This document shows positions 45,782 to 54,006 of a DNA stretch of 61,829 nucleotides, in pieces. Position 1 is the stretch's first letter. The number at the start of each line of letters is the position of its first letter. Below the pieces are notes generated by a model that saw nothing but the letters and a program-made list of their open reading frames with translations, ran no database searches and was not told where the DNA came from. The DNA lies in the NCBI RefSeq assembly GCF_039768865.1, contig NZ_JBDMZQ010000060.1. One strand, given 5' to 3'. The stretch comes from Wenyingzhuangia sp039768865 (GTDB lineage: Bacteria > Bacteroidota > Bacteroidia > Flavobacteriales > Flavobacteriaceae). The translations under genes and the position numbers were made by a program.

Positions 45782-46230
45782 TTTAGTTGTTTGGTTATTT
45801 AGACCCTAATTATCAAAAAAGTTTAAGTTATAATCATGGAAGCTGTAACTGAATATTCGGGGGAGGAATTAGTTGCCGCTACGCTACATAGCTTTAACAT
45901 TTTAATCCTGCACGAAAGTGTGGGGTTTTTTCTTTTACATTGAATTTGTGTTTTATAGTTGGTTTTTACGCCAACCCTTTCGTTTTTTATTGTAATCCAT
46001 GAGATAATATCATCATGAAATCAATACTAAAAATTTAAGCTGTAATTTTTAAAACTTAAACCTGGTGAGAAACGATTTCTTGTTTTACACCTTCTTAAGC
46101 CCGCCACGCATATTTGTCTCTAAAACACTGATGTTGATAATTTTCACACAAATAATCTTAAAACCTTTGAGGGATTTGATGATTATATTTTATGTATATT
46201 TATGATAATTAAAAACGAAAGAACATCCTT
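45782..46230. other. 449-base gap with a weak terminator hairpin
   Basis: No gene is recognised between the pseudogene and the DUF1800 gene. It holds a hairpin with T-run at 45907-45931 and a mildly GC-richer patch around 45862-45890. The final 100 bases, before the TTG start of the DUF1800 gene, are AT-rich and should contain its promoter, but I could not identify a TAnnTTTG box. The stretch belongs to the same decayed zone as the preceding pseudogene. Confidence 0.4.
45907..45931 (+). terminator. Likely intrinsic terminator with GAAA loop
   Basis: CCTGCAC (45907-45913) pairs with GTGTGGG (45918-45924) through a GAAA tetraloop, with two G-T wobbles, followed by T6. There is no plus-strand gene before it; the nearest, on the minus strand, is a pseudogene. 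It may be the relic of a lost transcript. Confidence 0.5.
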
Positions 46231-47655
46231 TTGACTCCATACATTCCTTCACCATCCATTCCCTGGAACGAAAAGCAAATTAATCTAATTTCAAGAAGGT
46301 TGGGTTTCGGTTGTTCTTTGTCGCAAATGACCCTTTATCTCAATTCCAGTCCCTCGGAGATGATTGATGCTATTGTTGATGGGGCATCAAATACCGCCTC
46401 TACGGCCGCCCCAGAGTGGAGTAATTGGGACAACAAACAGTTTAATGCTTCCGGAAAAAACAAAAGTTACTACCATACCTTTCTGCAAAAACAAGCTTTT
46501 TCAGACATGGTTAACAATGGTTTTCGAGAATGCTTGGCAATATTTTGGAGCAATCATTTTGTGATTGAATACAGGGACGTTAATCAACCTGCTTATCTCT
46601 ACCACTATTATTCCTTAATTCAATCCCATGCCCTTGGCAATTTTAAAACTTTTGTAAGTGAGATTGGACTCACTCCAGCAATGTTGCGTTATCTGAATGG
46701 CTATGAAAACAAAAAAAATAGCCCTAATGAAAATTATGCAAGAGAATTGTATGAGTTGTTTACACTGGGGGAGGGCAATGGGTACAGTCAAGAGGATATT
46801 AGTGAAACGTCGAGAGCATTGACAGGATACAATCGTTTTAAGACCTATTTAGGCATCATTGAATTTAATGAAAGTACACACGATAAAGCCTCAAAAAGCA
46901 TCTTTGGGAGAACAGGTAACTGGGGGTATGATGATGTTATCAATATCCTCTTCGAAGAGAGAAGTGAACGAATTGCCATTTTTATTTGTACTAAAATTTA
47001 TCGCTATTTTATTAGTCCTGTTCCCAATTCTGAAGTCATTGATCGTATGGCTAATACATTGATTGAAAATGAGTTTGAAATGCTCCCCGTTTTCAAACAG
47101 CTTTTTAAAAGCGAACATTTTTTTGACAGTACGAATAATAATGTTCTCATTAAAAGCCCTATCGATCTTATGTTGGGCATGCACCAATCGCTTTCATTTC
47201 AATATGGCGAAAACGTTGATCTGGAGCTGAATTTTAGAAACAAGTGTAGGGAAATGGGGCAAGAAATCTTTTCTCCAGTTGACGTTGCAGGATGGCAAGG
47301 CAATCATGATTGGATCAACTCAGAATCTTTACCCAAGCGATGGGAATACGCAGATTATTTATTGATCAAATACTGGCAGAAAAACAAAAATCAATTTCAA
47401 ACATTTATTCAGGCGTTGGTGGGAAATCAAGAAACGAGACCAGCAGTGATTGTTACAAAACTCAAAGAATTTATGTTTTGTCCCTTTGTAATCAAAGAAG
47501 AGGAAATGTTGGATGCCATTAATGTATTTAAAGGAGAGGTGCCTGAAAATTATTTTGAAGAAGGAATTTGGTCGTTAAATGACACTTCCGTCCCTAAACA
47601 AGTTTATGAGCTGATGCGTTTTTTTGTTACCCTCCCAGAATTTCAATTGAAATGA
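46231..47655 (+). CDS. DUF1800 family protein
   Basis: The 474-residue protein belongs to the DUF1800 family: IPWNEKQINLISRRLGFG near the start, FWSNHFVIEYRDVNQPAYLYHYY, RYLNGYENKKNSPNENYARELYELFTLGEGNGYS and SPVDVAGWQGNHDWI are the conserved blocks. No ATG precedes the conserved start, and an in-frame stop lies at 46210-46212, so TTG at 46231 is the start. Its 3' end overlaps the DUF1501 gene by 4 bases (ATGA), the usual arrangement of this pair in Bacteroidota and Planctomycetes. The function is unknown; DUF1501 partners are exported, and the couple may act in the envelope. Confidence 0.85.
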   Translation: MTPYIPSPSIPWNEKQINLISRRLGFGCSLSQMTLYLNSSPSEMIDAIVDGASNTASTAAPEWSNWDNKQFNASGKNKSYYHTFLQKQAFSDMVNNGFRECLAIFWSNHFVIEYRDVNQPAYLYHYYSLIQSHALGNFKTFVSEIGLTPAMLRYLNGYENKKNSPNENYARELYELFTLGEGNGYSQEDISETSRALTGYNRFKTYLGIIEFNESTHDKASKSIFGRTGNWGYDDVINILFEERSERIAIFICTKIYRYFISPVPNSEVIDRMANTLIENEFEMLPVFKQLFKSEHFFDSTNNNVLIKSPIDLMLGMHQSLSFQYGENVDLELNFRNKCREMGQEIFSPVDVAGWQGNHDWINSESLPKRWEYADYLLIKYWQKNKNQFQTFIQALVGNQETRPAVIVTKLKEFMFCPFVIKEEEMLDAINVFKGEVPENYFEEGIWSLNDTSVPKQVYELMRFFVTLPEFQLK

Positions 47656-49268
47656 AGATGAAACAACCAAAACCAAATGAATTACATTTAAAATCTCACG
47701 ATCGGGAACATGCCCATTGGGATCGTCGCGGATTTTTAAAAACCTTAGGGATTGCAGGTGCTGGAGCCATATCATTTGGTCATAGTGCACTTTCGGTGGT
47801 TGAATCACCGTTTTTGACCAAAGCACTGTCCGAAGCTTATTCAGATCGTGTTTTGGTGCTCATCCGTTTAAAAGGAGGTAACGATGGATTAAATACCATT
47901 GTCCCGCTTTACGATTATGACCTGTATGTTAACAAACGTCCCAAAATTCATATTCCGCAAAACAAGCTTTACAAACTAAACGATGACTTTGGAATGCCAA
48001 ATTTTATGGATGCCGTTGCTCCTATGTGGAATGATGGTGCTATGAAAGTTATTCATGGCGTAGGCTATGAAAATCAAAACCTGTCGCATTTTAAATCCTC
48101 AGAAATATGGGCGACTACTACGCCTGATCCTGATATTGTCTCGGGTTGGATGGGTCGATATTACGAAAATAAACACCCCGACTACGGAATTAACCCTCCC
48201 GAAAAACCCTTGGCCATTCAAATTGGCAGCAGTGGTGGAGACTTAATTTTTGATGGTGACTTGACAACTTATTCTTTCTCCGTCTCGAGTCCACAACGAC
48301 TTAAAAAAGTTGCCGAAAGTGGGACATTATTCGATAATCAAAATAACGAAAATAGCCTTCATGGCAATCAAGTATCCTTTTTAAGAGAGTCTTCAAATGT
48401 TACCTTTCGGTATGCGTCGATAATCAATAAAGCCTACGACAACTCTACATCCTCCGATGCTTACAGCAATGATGGTTTTGATTTGCAAATGAATTTGGTT
48501 TCTCGATTCATCAAAGGTGGTTTGGGCACAAAGGTTTACATGGTTACGTTGAATGGTTTTGATACCCATGCCAATCAACCCACACGACATGAAACCTTAA
48601 TGAAGCAGCTCACAAGTACCCTTGATAAATTTTATAAGGATTTGGCAGATTTTGGAATTGCAGATAAAATTCTTTCAATGACGTTCTCAGAATTTGGACG
48701 TCGTGTCGCCGAAAATGGATCCAATGGTACTGATCACGGCTCGGCTGCACCCATCATGCTTTTTGGTCCTGCGCTCAACGGAAATGGTTTTGTGGGACAA
48801 CATCCAGACCTTAATGCTCTTAATAATAAAGGGAATATGTCCCATACTATTGATTTTAGATCTGTCTATGCCTCTGTGCTTACCGATTGGTTGTGCGTTG
48901 AAACTAACGATGTCAACAATGCTCTTTCTGGATTTGATTTTAACCTTTTGGGAATGGGTCTGGGATGCAATGGGACTGAAAATCTACCTTTAACCAACGA
49001 CCCATTGATTCCCATGCACTCTGCTGTAAATAGCCATCAAGGGGTCAGCTTGTACATTGCTGTAAACCGAGATGTTCAGATAGAGGTCGACGTTTATGAT
49101 TTATTGGGAAGGAAGGTAGGAAATTCGATTACCAGTCGTTTTAATACAGGACAGCACAACTTTCCTTTACTCAATCAAAACCAAAACCGATTCCCACCAG
49201 GGCGTTACTTTTATAAAATAAAAGTCAATGGTAACAAAACCTATAGCAAATCTTTTATGGTTAGATAA
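47652..49268 (+). CDS. DUF1501 (sulfatase-like fold) protein with T9SS C-terminal domain
   Basis: A 538-residue protein with a Tat-type signal (DRRGFLKTLGIAGAGAIS) and the DUF1501 core: LVLIRLKGGNDGLNTIVPL, LSHFKSSEIWATT, MVTLNGFDTHANQPTRH and MTFSEFGRRVAENGSNGTDHGSAAPIMLFG. The last 80 residues (VDVYDLLGRKVG to GRYFYKIKVNG with YSKSFMV) are a type A T9SS sorting domain, so the protein should be exported and attached or released through type IX secretion. A Tat signal combined with a T9SS tail is notable. It overlaps the DUF1800 gene. Alkaline-phosphatase-fold relatives include sulfatases, but no enzymatic activity is established. Confidence 0.85.
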   Translation: MKMKQPKPNELHLKSHDREHAHWDRRGFLKTLGIAGAGAISFGHSALSVVESPFLTKALSEAYSDRVLVLIRLKGGNDGLNTIVPLYDYDLYVNKRPKIHIPQNKLYKLNDDFGMPNFMDAVAPMWNDGAMKVIHGVGYENQNLSHFKSSEIWATTTPDPDIVSGWMGRYYENKHPDYGINPPEKPLAIQIGSSGGDLIFDGDLTTYSFSVSSPQRLKKVAESGTLFDNQNNENSLHGNQVSFLRESSNVTFRYASIINKAYDNSTSSDAYSNDGFDLQMNLVSRFIKGGLGTKVYMVTLNGFDTHANQPTRHETLMKQLTSTLDKFYKDLADFGIADKILSMTFSEFGRRVAENGSNGTDHGSAAPIMLFGPALNGNGFVGQHPDLNALNNKGNMSHTIDFRSVYASVLTDWLCVETNDVNNALSGFDFNLLGMGLGCNGTENLPLTNDPLIPMHSAVNSHQGVSLYIAVNRDVQIEVDVYDLLGRKVGNSITSRFNTGQHNFPLLNQNQNRFPPGRYFYKIKVNGNKTYSKSFMVR

Positions 49269-49603
49269 TAAGGACTTTTTCCAATGAAATGTTGTTACAA
49301 ACCTCTCCCCCAATGAGGCAAGGTCAAATAGAAGTGAAAACCTCCATTCACAAAACCCTAGTAAGCCCGTAGGAAAGTTTGGTGAACAATTGAAAAATGA
49401 AAATCAACTCGATTTGACCTAAGAAGTTTTTTCAATTCGTGGCATTTACGTCAACTAACCTGAGAAAATAACCCTTGTGTATAGCTTCATGTAATTTTAC
49501 TCTTTCCCATCCTTTTAAATGGGTGAAATTATTTATCAAAAAAACTAAAATTATAGTGTGTCACTTCAATAAAATTATAATATTTGAATTTATAACATTT
49601 CAA
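49269..49603 (+). other. 335-base gap upstream of GH2 gene
   Basis: No gene is recognised. A small imperfect palindrome, TTTCCCATCC...ATGGGTGAAA at about 49503-49528, could be an operator for the glycosidase gene, but it is short. The last 70 bases are strongly AT-rich. The ATG at 49475 starts a long in-frame extension with no signal peptide and is not taken as real. Confidence 0.35.
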
Positions 49604-52018
49604 ATGAATCGTAAAAACAGTAGACCTAATATTTTACTCCTCTTCTTTGTACTAATTGCTCTTGGCGGGAACATTTTTGCAAACACAGTAGATGCTAGCA
49701 GAACAAAGACCAAAATTAACAGCAATTGGTTATATCTAGAAAATAACACAAAAAATATCTCAACGGCCCTAGATGAAAGCGGCTGGGAAACAATTGATCT
49801 ACCCCATTCCTGGAACAGCTTAGATGCCACAGATCTTACTCCCGGTTATAGGCGTAGTGGAAGCTGGTATAAGAAAACAATTAATATTTCTACTTCAGAA
49901 AACACCATTTACGAATTATATTTCGAAGGAGTTAACATCACTTCAGAAATTTATGTAAACAATATAAAAGTAGGAAACCATATTGGTGGCTATATCGGTT
50001 TTACAGTGGATATTTCTGAAGCCATCCAAAATGGAAAAAATGAAATTGTAATTCGTGCGGACAATAGTTTCAACCCAGAAATTATTCCTTCCCAAAAAAG
50101 CGATTTTTTTATTTTTGGAGGTATTACAAGAGATGTTTATTTACAGACAAAACCAACAACCCATCTCAAAAACCTAAAATACACAACCCCGAAAGTGTCA
50201 CAAAAACGTGCAACTTTGAGAGGTTCTGTCGCCGTAGTAAATGCAAATTCAAGTTCAAAAGTTCAAGTTTCATTGCGAAACAAAAACGGAAAAACAGTTG
50301 CAAAAAAAAGGTATTTTGTTAAAAATAAAACAGTAAAATTTGATTTTCAGCATTTAAAAAACTTAAAACTTTGGGACACCGAAAACCCAAACTTATACCG
50401 AATAGAAGTAAGTTTATTCAGCAACAACCAAAAGGTTGATCAAATCGCTGATAACGTTGGGTTTCGTTGGTTCGAGTTTAAAGAATTTGGTGCTTTCTAC
50501 CTAAACGGCAAACGATTGCTTTTAAGGGGTACACACAGACATGAGGAACATGCAGGGGTTGGAGCAGCGATGAGTAATGCACAACACAGAGCCGATATGG
50601 AATTGATCAAAGAAATGGGGGCTAATTTTGTTCGATTGGCACATTACCCCCAAGATCCTGAAGTGTACAAAGCATGTGATGAATTAGGATTATTGGTTTG
50701 GGATGAATTACCTTGGTGTAGGGGCGGTGTTGGAAATACAAACTGGCAAGAAAACACAAAGAAAATGCTTGCCGAAATTATTACCCAAAATTACAATCAC
50801 CCAAGTATTATAATTTGGTCTTTAGGGAATGAAATGTACTGGTTGCCCGATTTTGTTGAGGGTGACAAAAAAGAAAAAATGATAGCTTTTTTGTCTGAAA
50901 TAAACGATTTGGCACATCAGTTAGATCCTACAAGAAAAACAGCCATCCGTAAATATTATGATGGGGCAGACATAGTAGATGTTTTTTCACCATCAATTTG
51001 GTCTGGGTGGTATTCGGGAAGCTATAAGAGCTACCAAAAGGCCATCAACCTATATAAAGAAAAATACAAATCTTTTTTGCATGCAGAATATGGTGGCTCT
51101 AGCCACGTAGGACGACATACGGAAAACCCAATTACTGGAGAAGGAAAGATAAATTCTGACGGTTGGGAAGAAGCCATTGTTCAAACAGATGTGAAGAATA
51201 TTGCTCAAATTGGGGATTGGTCAGAAAACTATATTGTTGATTTATTTGATTGGCATTTGAGAATTTCTGAGAATGATCCAACTTTTGTGGGAAATGTTCA
51301 GTGGGCTTTTAAAGATTTTGGAACGCCTCTTCGCCCCGAAAACGCCATCCCGTATATGAATCAAAAAGGATTGGTGGATAGAGCTGGTAATAAAAAAGAT
51401 GCTTTTTATGTATTTAAAAGTTATTGGAGCAAAACCCCTTTTGTTTATATAGAATCACGCTCCTGGACAACGCGTCAAGGACCGAAAGGACGGACAAGAA
51501 ATATTAATGTTTTCAGCAACTGCCCAAGCGTAGAACTTTTTGTAAATGGAATATCATTAGGAGTAAGAAAGAAAGATTTAACTGCATTTCCCGCTTCGGG
51601 TTTAAATTGGGATGTACATTTCAAAGCGGGCAAAAATGTGTTAAAGGCTATTGGGAAAACTACAGCAGGTAAAATCTATCAAGACGAATTAGAGGTTGAT
51701 TATAGATTCCAAAAAAATAGTAAGGCAAGATCTTTAGAATTGTCTTATGAGCAAATGAAAAATGGAAATTACTTGGTAACAGCTATTGCTAAAGACGCCG
51801 AAGGATTACGTTGTTTAGATTATGAAAAACGTGTTTATTTTCAGTGTTTAACGGGAGGAGAAACTGTAAAAAACATGGGAACGCCAACAGGAAGCGAATC
51901 GATAGAAATGGCAAATGGTAAAGCGTCTATTGAAGTTATCAGAACCTCGACTAAAGAACCCATTGTTATGATGGTACTTAATCAAAGTTTTAAGGGCACG
52001 TATTTAACGATAGACTAA
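49604..52018 (+). CDS. GH2 beta-galactosidase-like glycosidase, secreted
   Basis: The 804-residue protein has a signal peptide (LLLFFVLIALGGNIFA), an N-terminal sugar-binding domain (NWLYLENN, DLPHSWNSLDATD), an immunoglobulin-like domain and a TIM barrel. IIWSLGNEMYW holds the acid/base Glu410, FLHAEYGG the nucleophile Glu495, and RGTHRHEEHAGVG is a GH2 signature. A C-terminal beta domain (PSVELFVNGISLGVRKK) is common in GH2 enzymes. I chose ATG 49604 because the longer form from 49475 would precede the signal peptide by 43 residues. It probably removes terminal beta-galactose from galactan oligosaccharides, feeding the Leloir genes; alternatives within GH2 cannot be excluded. Confidence 0.88.
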   Translation: MNRKNSRPNILLLFFVLIALGGNIFANTVDASRTKTKINSNWLYLENNTKNISTALDESGWETIDLPHSWNSLDATDLTPGYRRSGSWYKKTINISTSENTIYELYFEGVNITSEIYVNNIKVGNHIGGYIGFTVDISEAIQNGKNEIVIRADNSFNPEIIPSQKSDFFIFGGITRDVYLQTKPTTHLKNLKYTTPKVSQKRATLRGSVAVVNANSSSKVQVSLRNKNGKTVAKKRYFVKNKTVKFDFQHLKNLKLWDTENPNLYRIEVSLFSNNQKVDQIADNVGFRWFEFKEFGAFYLNGKRLLLRGTHRHEEHAGVGAAMSNAQHRADMELIKEMGANFVRLAHYPQDPEVYKACDELGLLVWDELPWCRGGVGNTNWQENTKKMLAEIITQNYNHPSIIIWSLGNEMYWLPDFVEGDKKEKMIAFLSEINDLAHQLDPTRKTAIRKYYDGADIVDVFSPSIWSGWYSGSYKSYQKAINLYKEKYKSFLHAEYGGSSHVGRHTENPITGEGKINSDGWEEAIVQTDVKNIAQIGDWSENYIVDLFDWHLRISENDPTFVGNVQWAFKDFGTPLRPENAIPYMNQKGLVDRAGNKKDAFYVFKSYWSKTPFVYIESRSWTTRQGPKGRTRNINVFSNCPSVELFVNGISLGVRKKDLTAFPASGLNWDVHFKAGKNVLKAIGKTTAGKIYQDELEVDYRFQKNSKARSLELSYEQMKNGNYLVTAIAKDAEGLRCLDYEKRVYFQCLTGGETVKNMGTPTGSESIEMANGKASIEVIRTSTKEPIVMMVLNQSFKGTYLTID

Positions 52019-52336
52019 AAGGTTCTTTATATTATTTTCTTCAACTCTGCATTTCTAGAGTTAGACCTTAAAATAAAAATCTTTCAACTGCTTTTTCAAT
52101 ACATATTCATCATTTTATATTTTGCCTGAACTAATTGTATTATATAATTCGAAATTATAGCATGAATTAATTCCTCAATACGTAAGATAACTCCCGACGT
52201 CGGGGTAGCTGAAAATACACTAACGTGTTTTTAGTATAAATAAATCTCAATAAATTGTAAAATAAAAATTTATGATTTTAGGGTATAGTTTTTAGAATCA
52301 ATAGTATAGTAAGAAGGAGAACATTAACACATTCAA
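52019..52336 (+). other. 318-base gap with a GC-rich palindrome
   Basis: No gene is recognised between the GH2 and lactonase genes. A perfect 12-bp palindrome, CCCGACGTCGGG (52193-52204), stands out in AT-rich sequence and has no T-run after it. A weak 6-bp hairpin (AACTCT/AGAGTT) follows the GH2 gene near 52041-52060. The palindrome might be an operator or a repeat relic. Confidence 0.4.
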
Positions 52337-53530
52337 ATGAGAAAATTTCAACCAACTCTTCAAGGGTCTATTGTAAAGAATATTTTTAAGAAAAGTTTAC
52401 TTATACTAACCGTTTTTCTTATTTGTGTGTCTTGTGAAGACAAGCAATCAAAAACATTGCTTTTTGTAGGAAGTTTTACAGATAAAAAAACGGGAAAGGG
52501 TATTTATGTATATGAGTTTGATGATGAAACCGGAAAATCCAAATTAAAATCAACGGTAGATAATGTGATTAATACTTCATATTTAGAATTATCAACTAAT
52601 GGCAAGTATCTCTATTCAGTTGTAGATGCCCAAATGAACTATAATGGTAAAGTAGCTGCTTATAAAGTAGATCTTGAAAACTCTAAACTCAATATGCTTA
52701 ATATGCAAAATTGTGGGGGTTTAAATCCTGTACATCTAGAAGTAAATACAACAGGAGAATTATTGGTTAATTCTAATTATTCTGATGGAAGTCTAAGTCT
52801 CTTTAAAATAAAAGGAGATGGTCGTTTAGCAAAACATGGTCAACTATTACATTTTAAGGACAGTAGTATTATTAAAAATAGACAAAGAGCGTCTCATATT
52901 CATTCGGCAAATTTTTCTCCAGACGGGAAATTTATTTTTGCTCACGATTTAGGAGCTGATAAAATAAGAAGATTTTCTATCACAAAAAAAGGAGATTCAG
53001 TGTTGCTAAAAAATCCAAAAGAAATTAACACAAAGTTAGGTAGTGGGCCAAGACACTTTACATTTCACCAGAATGGAAAGTTTGGCTATTTAGCCAACGA
53101 ATTAAATGGCAAAGTTGATCTGTATAGATATAGAAATGGTAATTTGATATTTATAGAAGATTATCTATCTTATTCTCAAGAACAAGACATCTTTAGAACT
53201 GCAGACATACATATTTCTCCGGATGGAAAGTTTTTATATGTCTCTAATAGAGGTCCAAAAGAAGACAGTATTACTGTTTTTCATATAGATCACGAAAACG
53301 GAAAATTAACAATCGTAGAGAGGGTAAATACTGGAGGAAAACATCCAAGAAATTTTGAAATTCACCCTTCAGGTAGATATGTACTGGTCGCTAACATGTT
53401 TACCGATAATATTGTTGTCTTCCAGAGAAACCAAGAAACAGGAAAGTTAACAAAACTCGATGAGGATATTAAAGTAAAAAAACCTTCTAGTATTCAAATA
53501 AAAGTATACAACAATAAAAATCACCTCTAA
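52337..53530 (+). CDS. Lactonase family beta-propeller lipoprotein (6-phosphogluconolactonase-like)
   Basis: The 397-residue protein has a lipoprotein signal (LIFLICVSC-type end, Cys34) and a seven-bladed propeller of the lactonase family (PF10282): LLFVGSFTDKKTGKGIYVYEFD, NPVHLEVNTTGELLVNSNYSDGS, HSANFSPDGKFIFAHDLGADKI, GPRHFTFHQNGKFGYLANELNG and GKHPRNFEIHPSGRYVLVANM are its blade motifs. Family members hydrolyse sugar lactones, some cytoplasmic, while here the lipobox places it outside the inner membrane. Beside galactose and galactonate genes it may open galactono-lactone. It follows the GH2 gene by 318 bases and is ended by a strong terminator. The lactone substrate is inferred. Confidence 0.8.
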   Translation: MRKFQPTLQGSIVKNIFKKSLLILTVFLICVSCEDKQSKTLLFVGSFTDKKTGKGIYVYEFDDETGKSKLKSTVDNVINTSYLELSTNGKYLYSVVDAQMNYNGKVAAYKVDLENSKLNMLNMQNCGGLNPVHLEVNTTGELLVNSNYSDGSLSLFKIKGDGRLAKHGQLLHFKDSSIIKNRQRASHIHSANFSPDGKFIFAHDLGADKIRRFSITKKGDSVLLKNPKEINTKLGSGPRHFTFHQNGKFGYLANELNGKVDLYRYRNGNLIFIEDYLSYSQEQDIFRTADIHISPDGKFLYVSNRGPKEDSITVFHIDHENGKLTIVERVNTGGKHPRNFEIHPSGRYVLVANMFTDNIVVFQRNQETGKLTKLDEDIKVKKPSSIQIKVYNNKNHL

Positions 53531-53534
53531 AATG

Positions 53535-53572
53535 AAAAACCCTCATAGGCATTGACTATGAGGGTTTTTTTT
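53535..53572 (+). terminator. Strong intrinsic terminator after lactonase gene
   Basis: ACCCTCATAG (53539-53548) pairs perfectly with CTATGAGGGT (53556-53565), 7-base loop, T8 run, A-run on the 5' side. It starts 8 bases past the stop codon of the lactonase gene and is the likely 3' end of this transcript. Confidence 0.92.
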
Positions 53573-53886
53573 GTGATCCAACCTCTACCTATAACTGTTT
53601 GTAAATTATTTATTTACATTGTATAAAAACATATTAATTGTTCTCGTGGGTGCTATTTAATCCCTCTACTAGAAACCCATCTTTTAAAAAAGAGTTTTTT
53701 ATTTTGAGGGCAATTGTCTAGTAAAATAAGACTTTTTTCAAAAACTTTTATTCAACAAATTAATATAGTGAATAATAGATGAATTTAATTGAATTACAAA
53801 ATGCTTATTATCAGCATTTTATATTCATTAAAGTTTTTTGTTTAACTTTCCTTAACAACTAACTCACATTAATTTCAAATTTAATT
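53573..53886. other. AT-rich gap upstream of TonB-dependent receptor
   Basis: No gene, repeat or hairpin with T-run was recognised in these 314 bases between the lactonase terminator and the promoter of the TonB-dependent receptor. Stop codons are frequent in all frames. It appears to be ordinary intergenic DNA. Confidence 0.5.
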
Positions 53887-53915
53887 TTTGTGTTTGAAAT
53901 TAATTTTTAGATTTG
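53887..53915 (+). promoter_or_regulatory. Candidate Bacteroidota promoter (TTTG-N17-TAGATTTG)
   Basis: TTTG at 53887-53890 and TAGATTTG at 53908-53915 match the -33 and -7 elements of the Bacteroidota primary sigma factor, with a 17-base spacer. Transcription should start near 53920-53923, giving a leader of about 85 bases that contains an intrinsic terminator before the start codon at 54007. Confidence 0.6.
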
Positions 53916-53955
53916 CAACATCAATTCTACACAAATGAATTGGTTTATGGTTAGA

Positions 53956-53986
53956 AGTCCTCGAGCTCTGTTCGAGGGCTTTTTTT
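53956..53986 (+). terminator. Intrinsic terminator in the leader of the TonB-dependent receptor
   Basis: AGTCCTCGA (53956-53964) pairs with TCGAGGGCT (53972-53980) with one T-G wobble, a 7-base loop and seven T residues (53980-53986). It ends 20 bases before the ATG at 54007 and lies downstream of the candidate promoter. It may be an attenuator or the 3' end of a roughly 65-base small RNA. No competing anti-terminator was identified. Confidence 0.8.
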
Positions 53987-54006
53987 ATTCCTTATCTTTA
54001 CAAGGC

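Noticed and set aside
49475..49603. ATG at 49475 as start of the GH2 gene
   Set aside because: It adds 43 residues without any domain before the signal peptide that begins at 49604.
52314..52319. AAGGAG as ribosome binding site for the lactonase gene
   Set aside because: It lies 17 bases before the ATG, too far for a working Shine-Dalgarno site, and Bacteroidota rarely rely on one.
53935..54006. ATG at 53935 as start of the TonB-dependent receptor
   Set aside because: It would translate across a terminator hairpin and put 24 residues before a perfect signal peptide at 54007.
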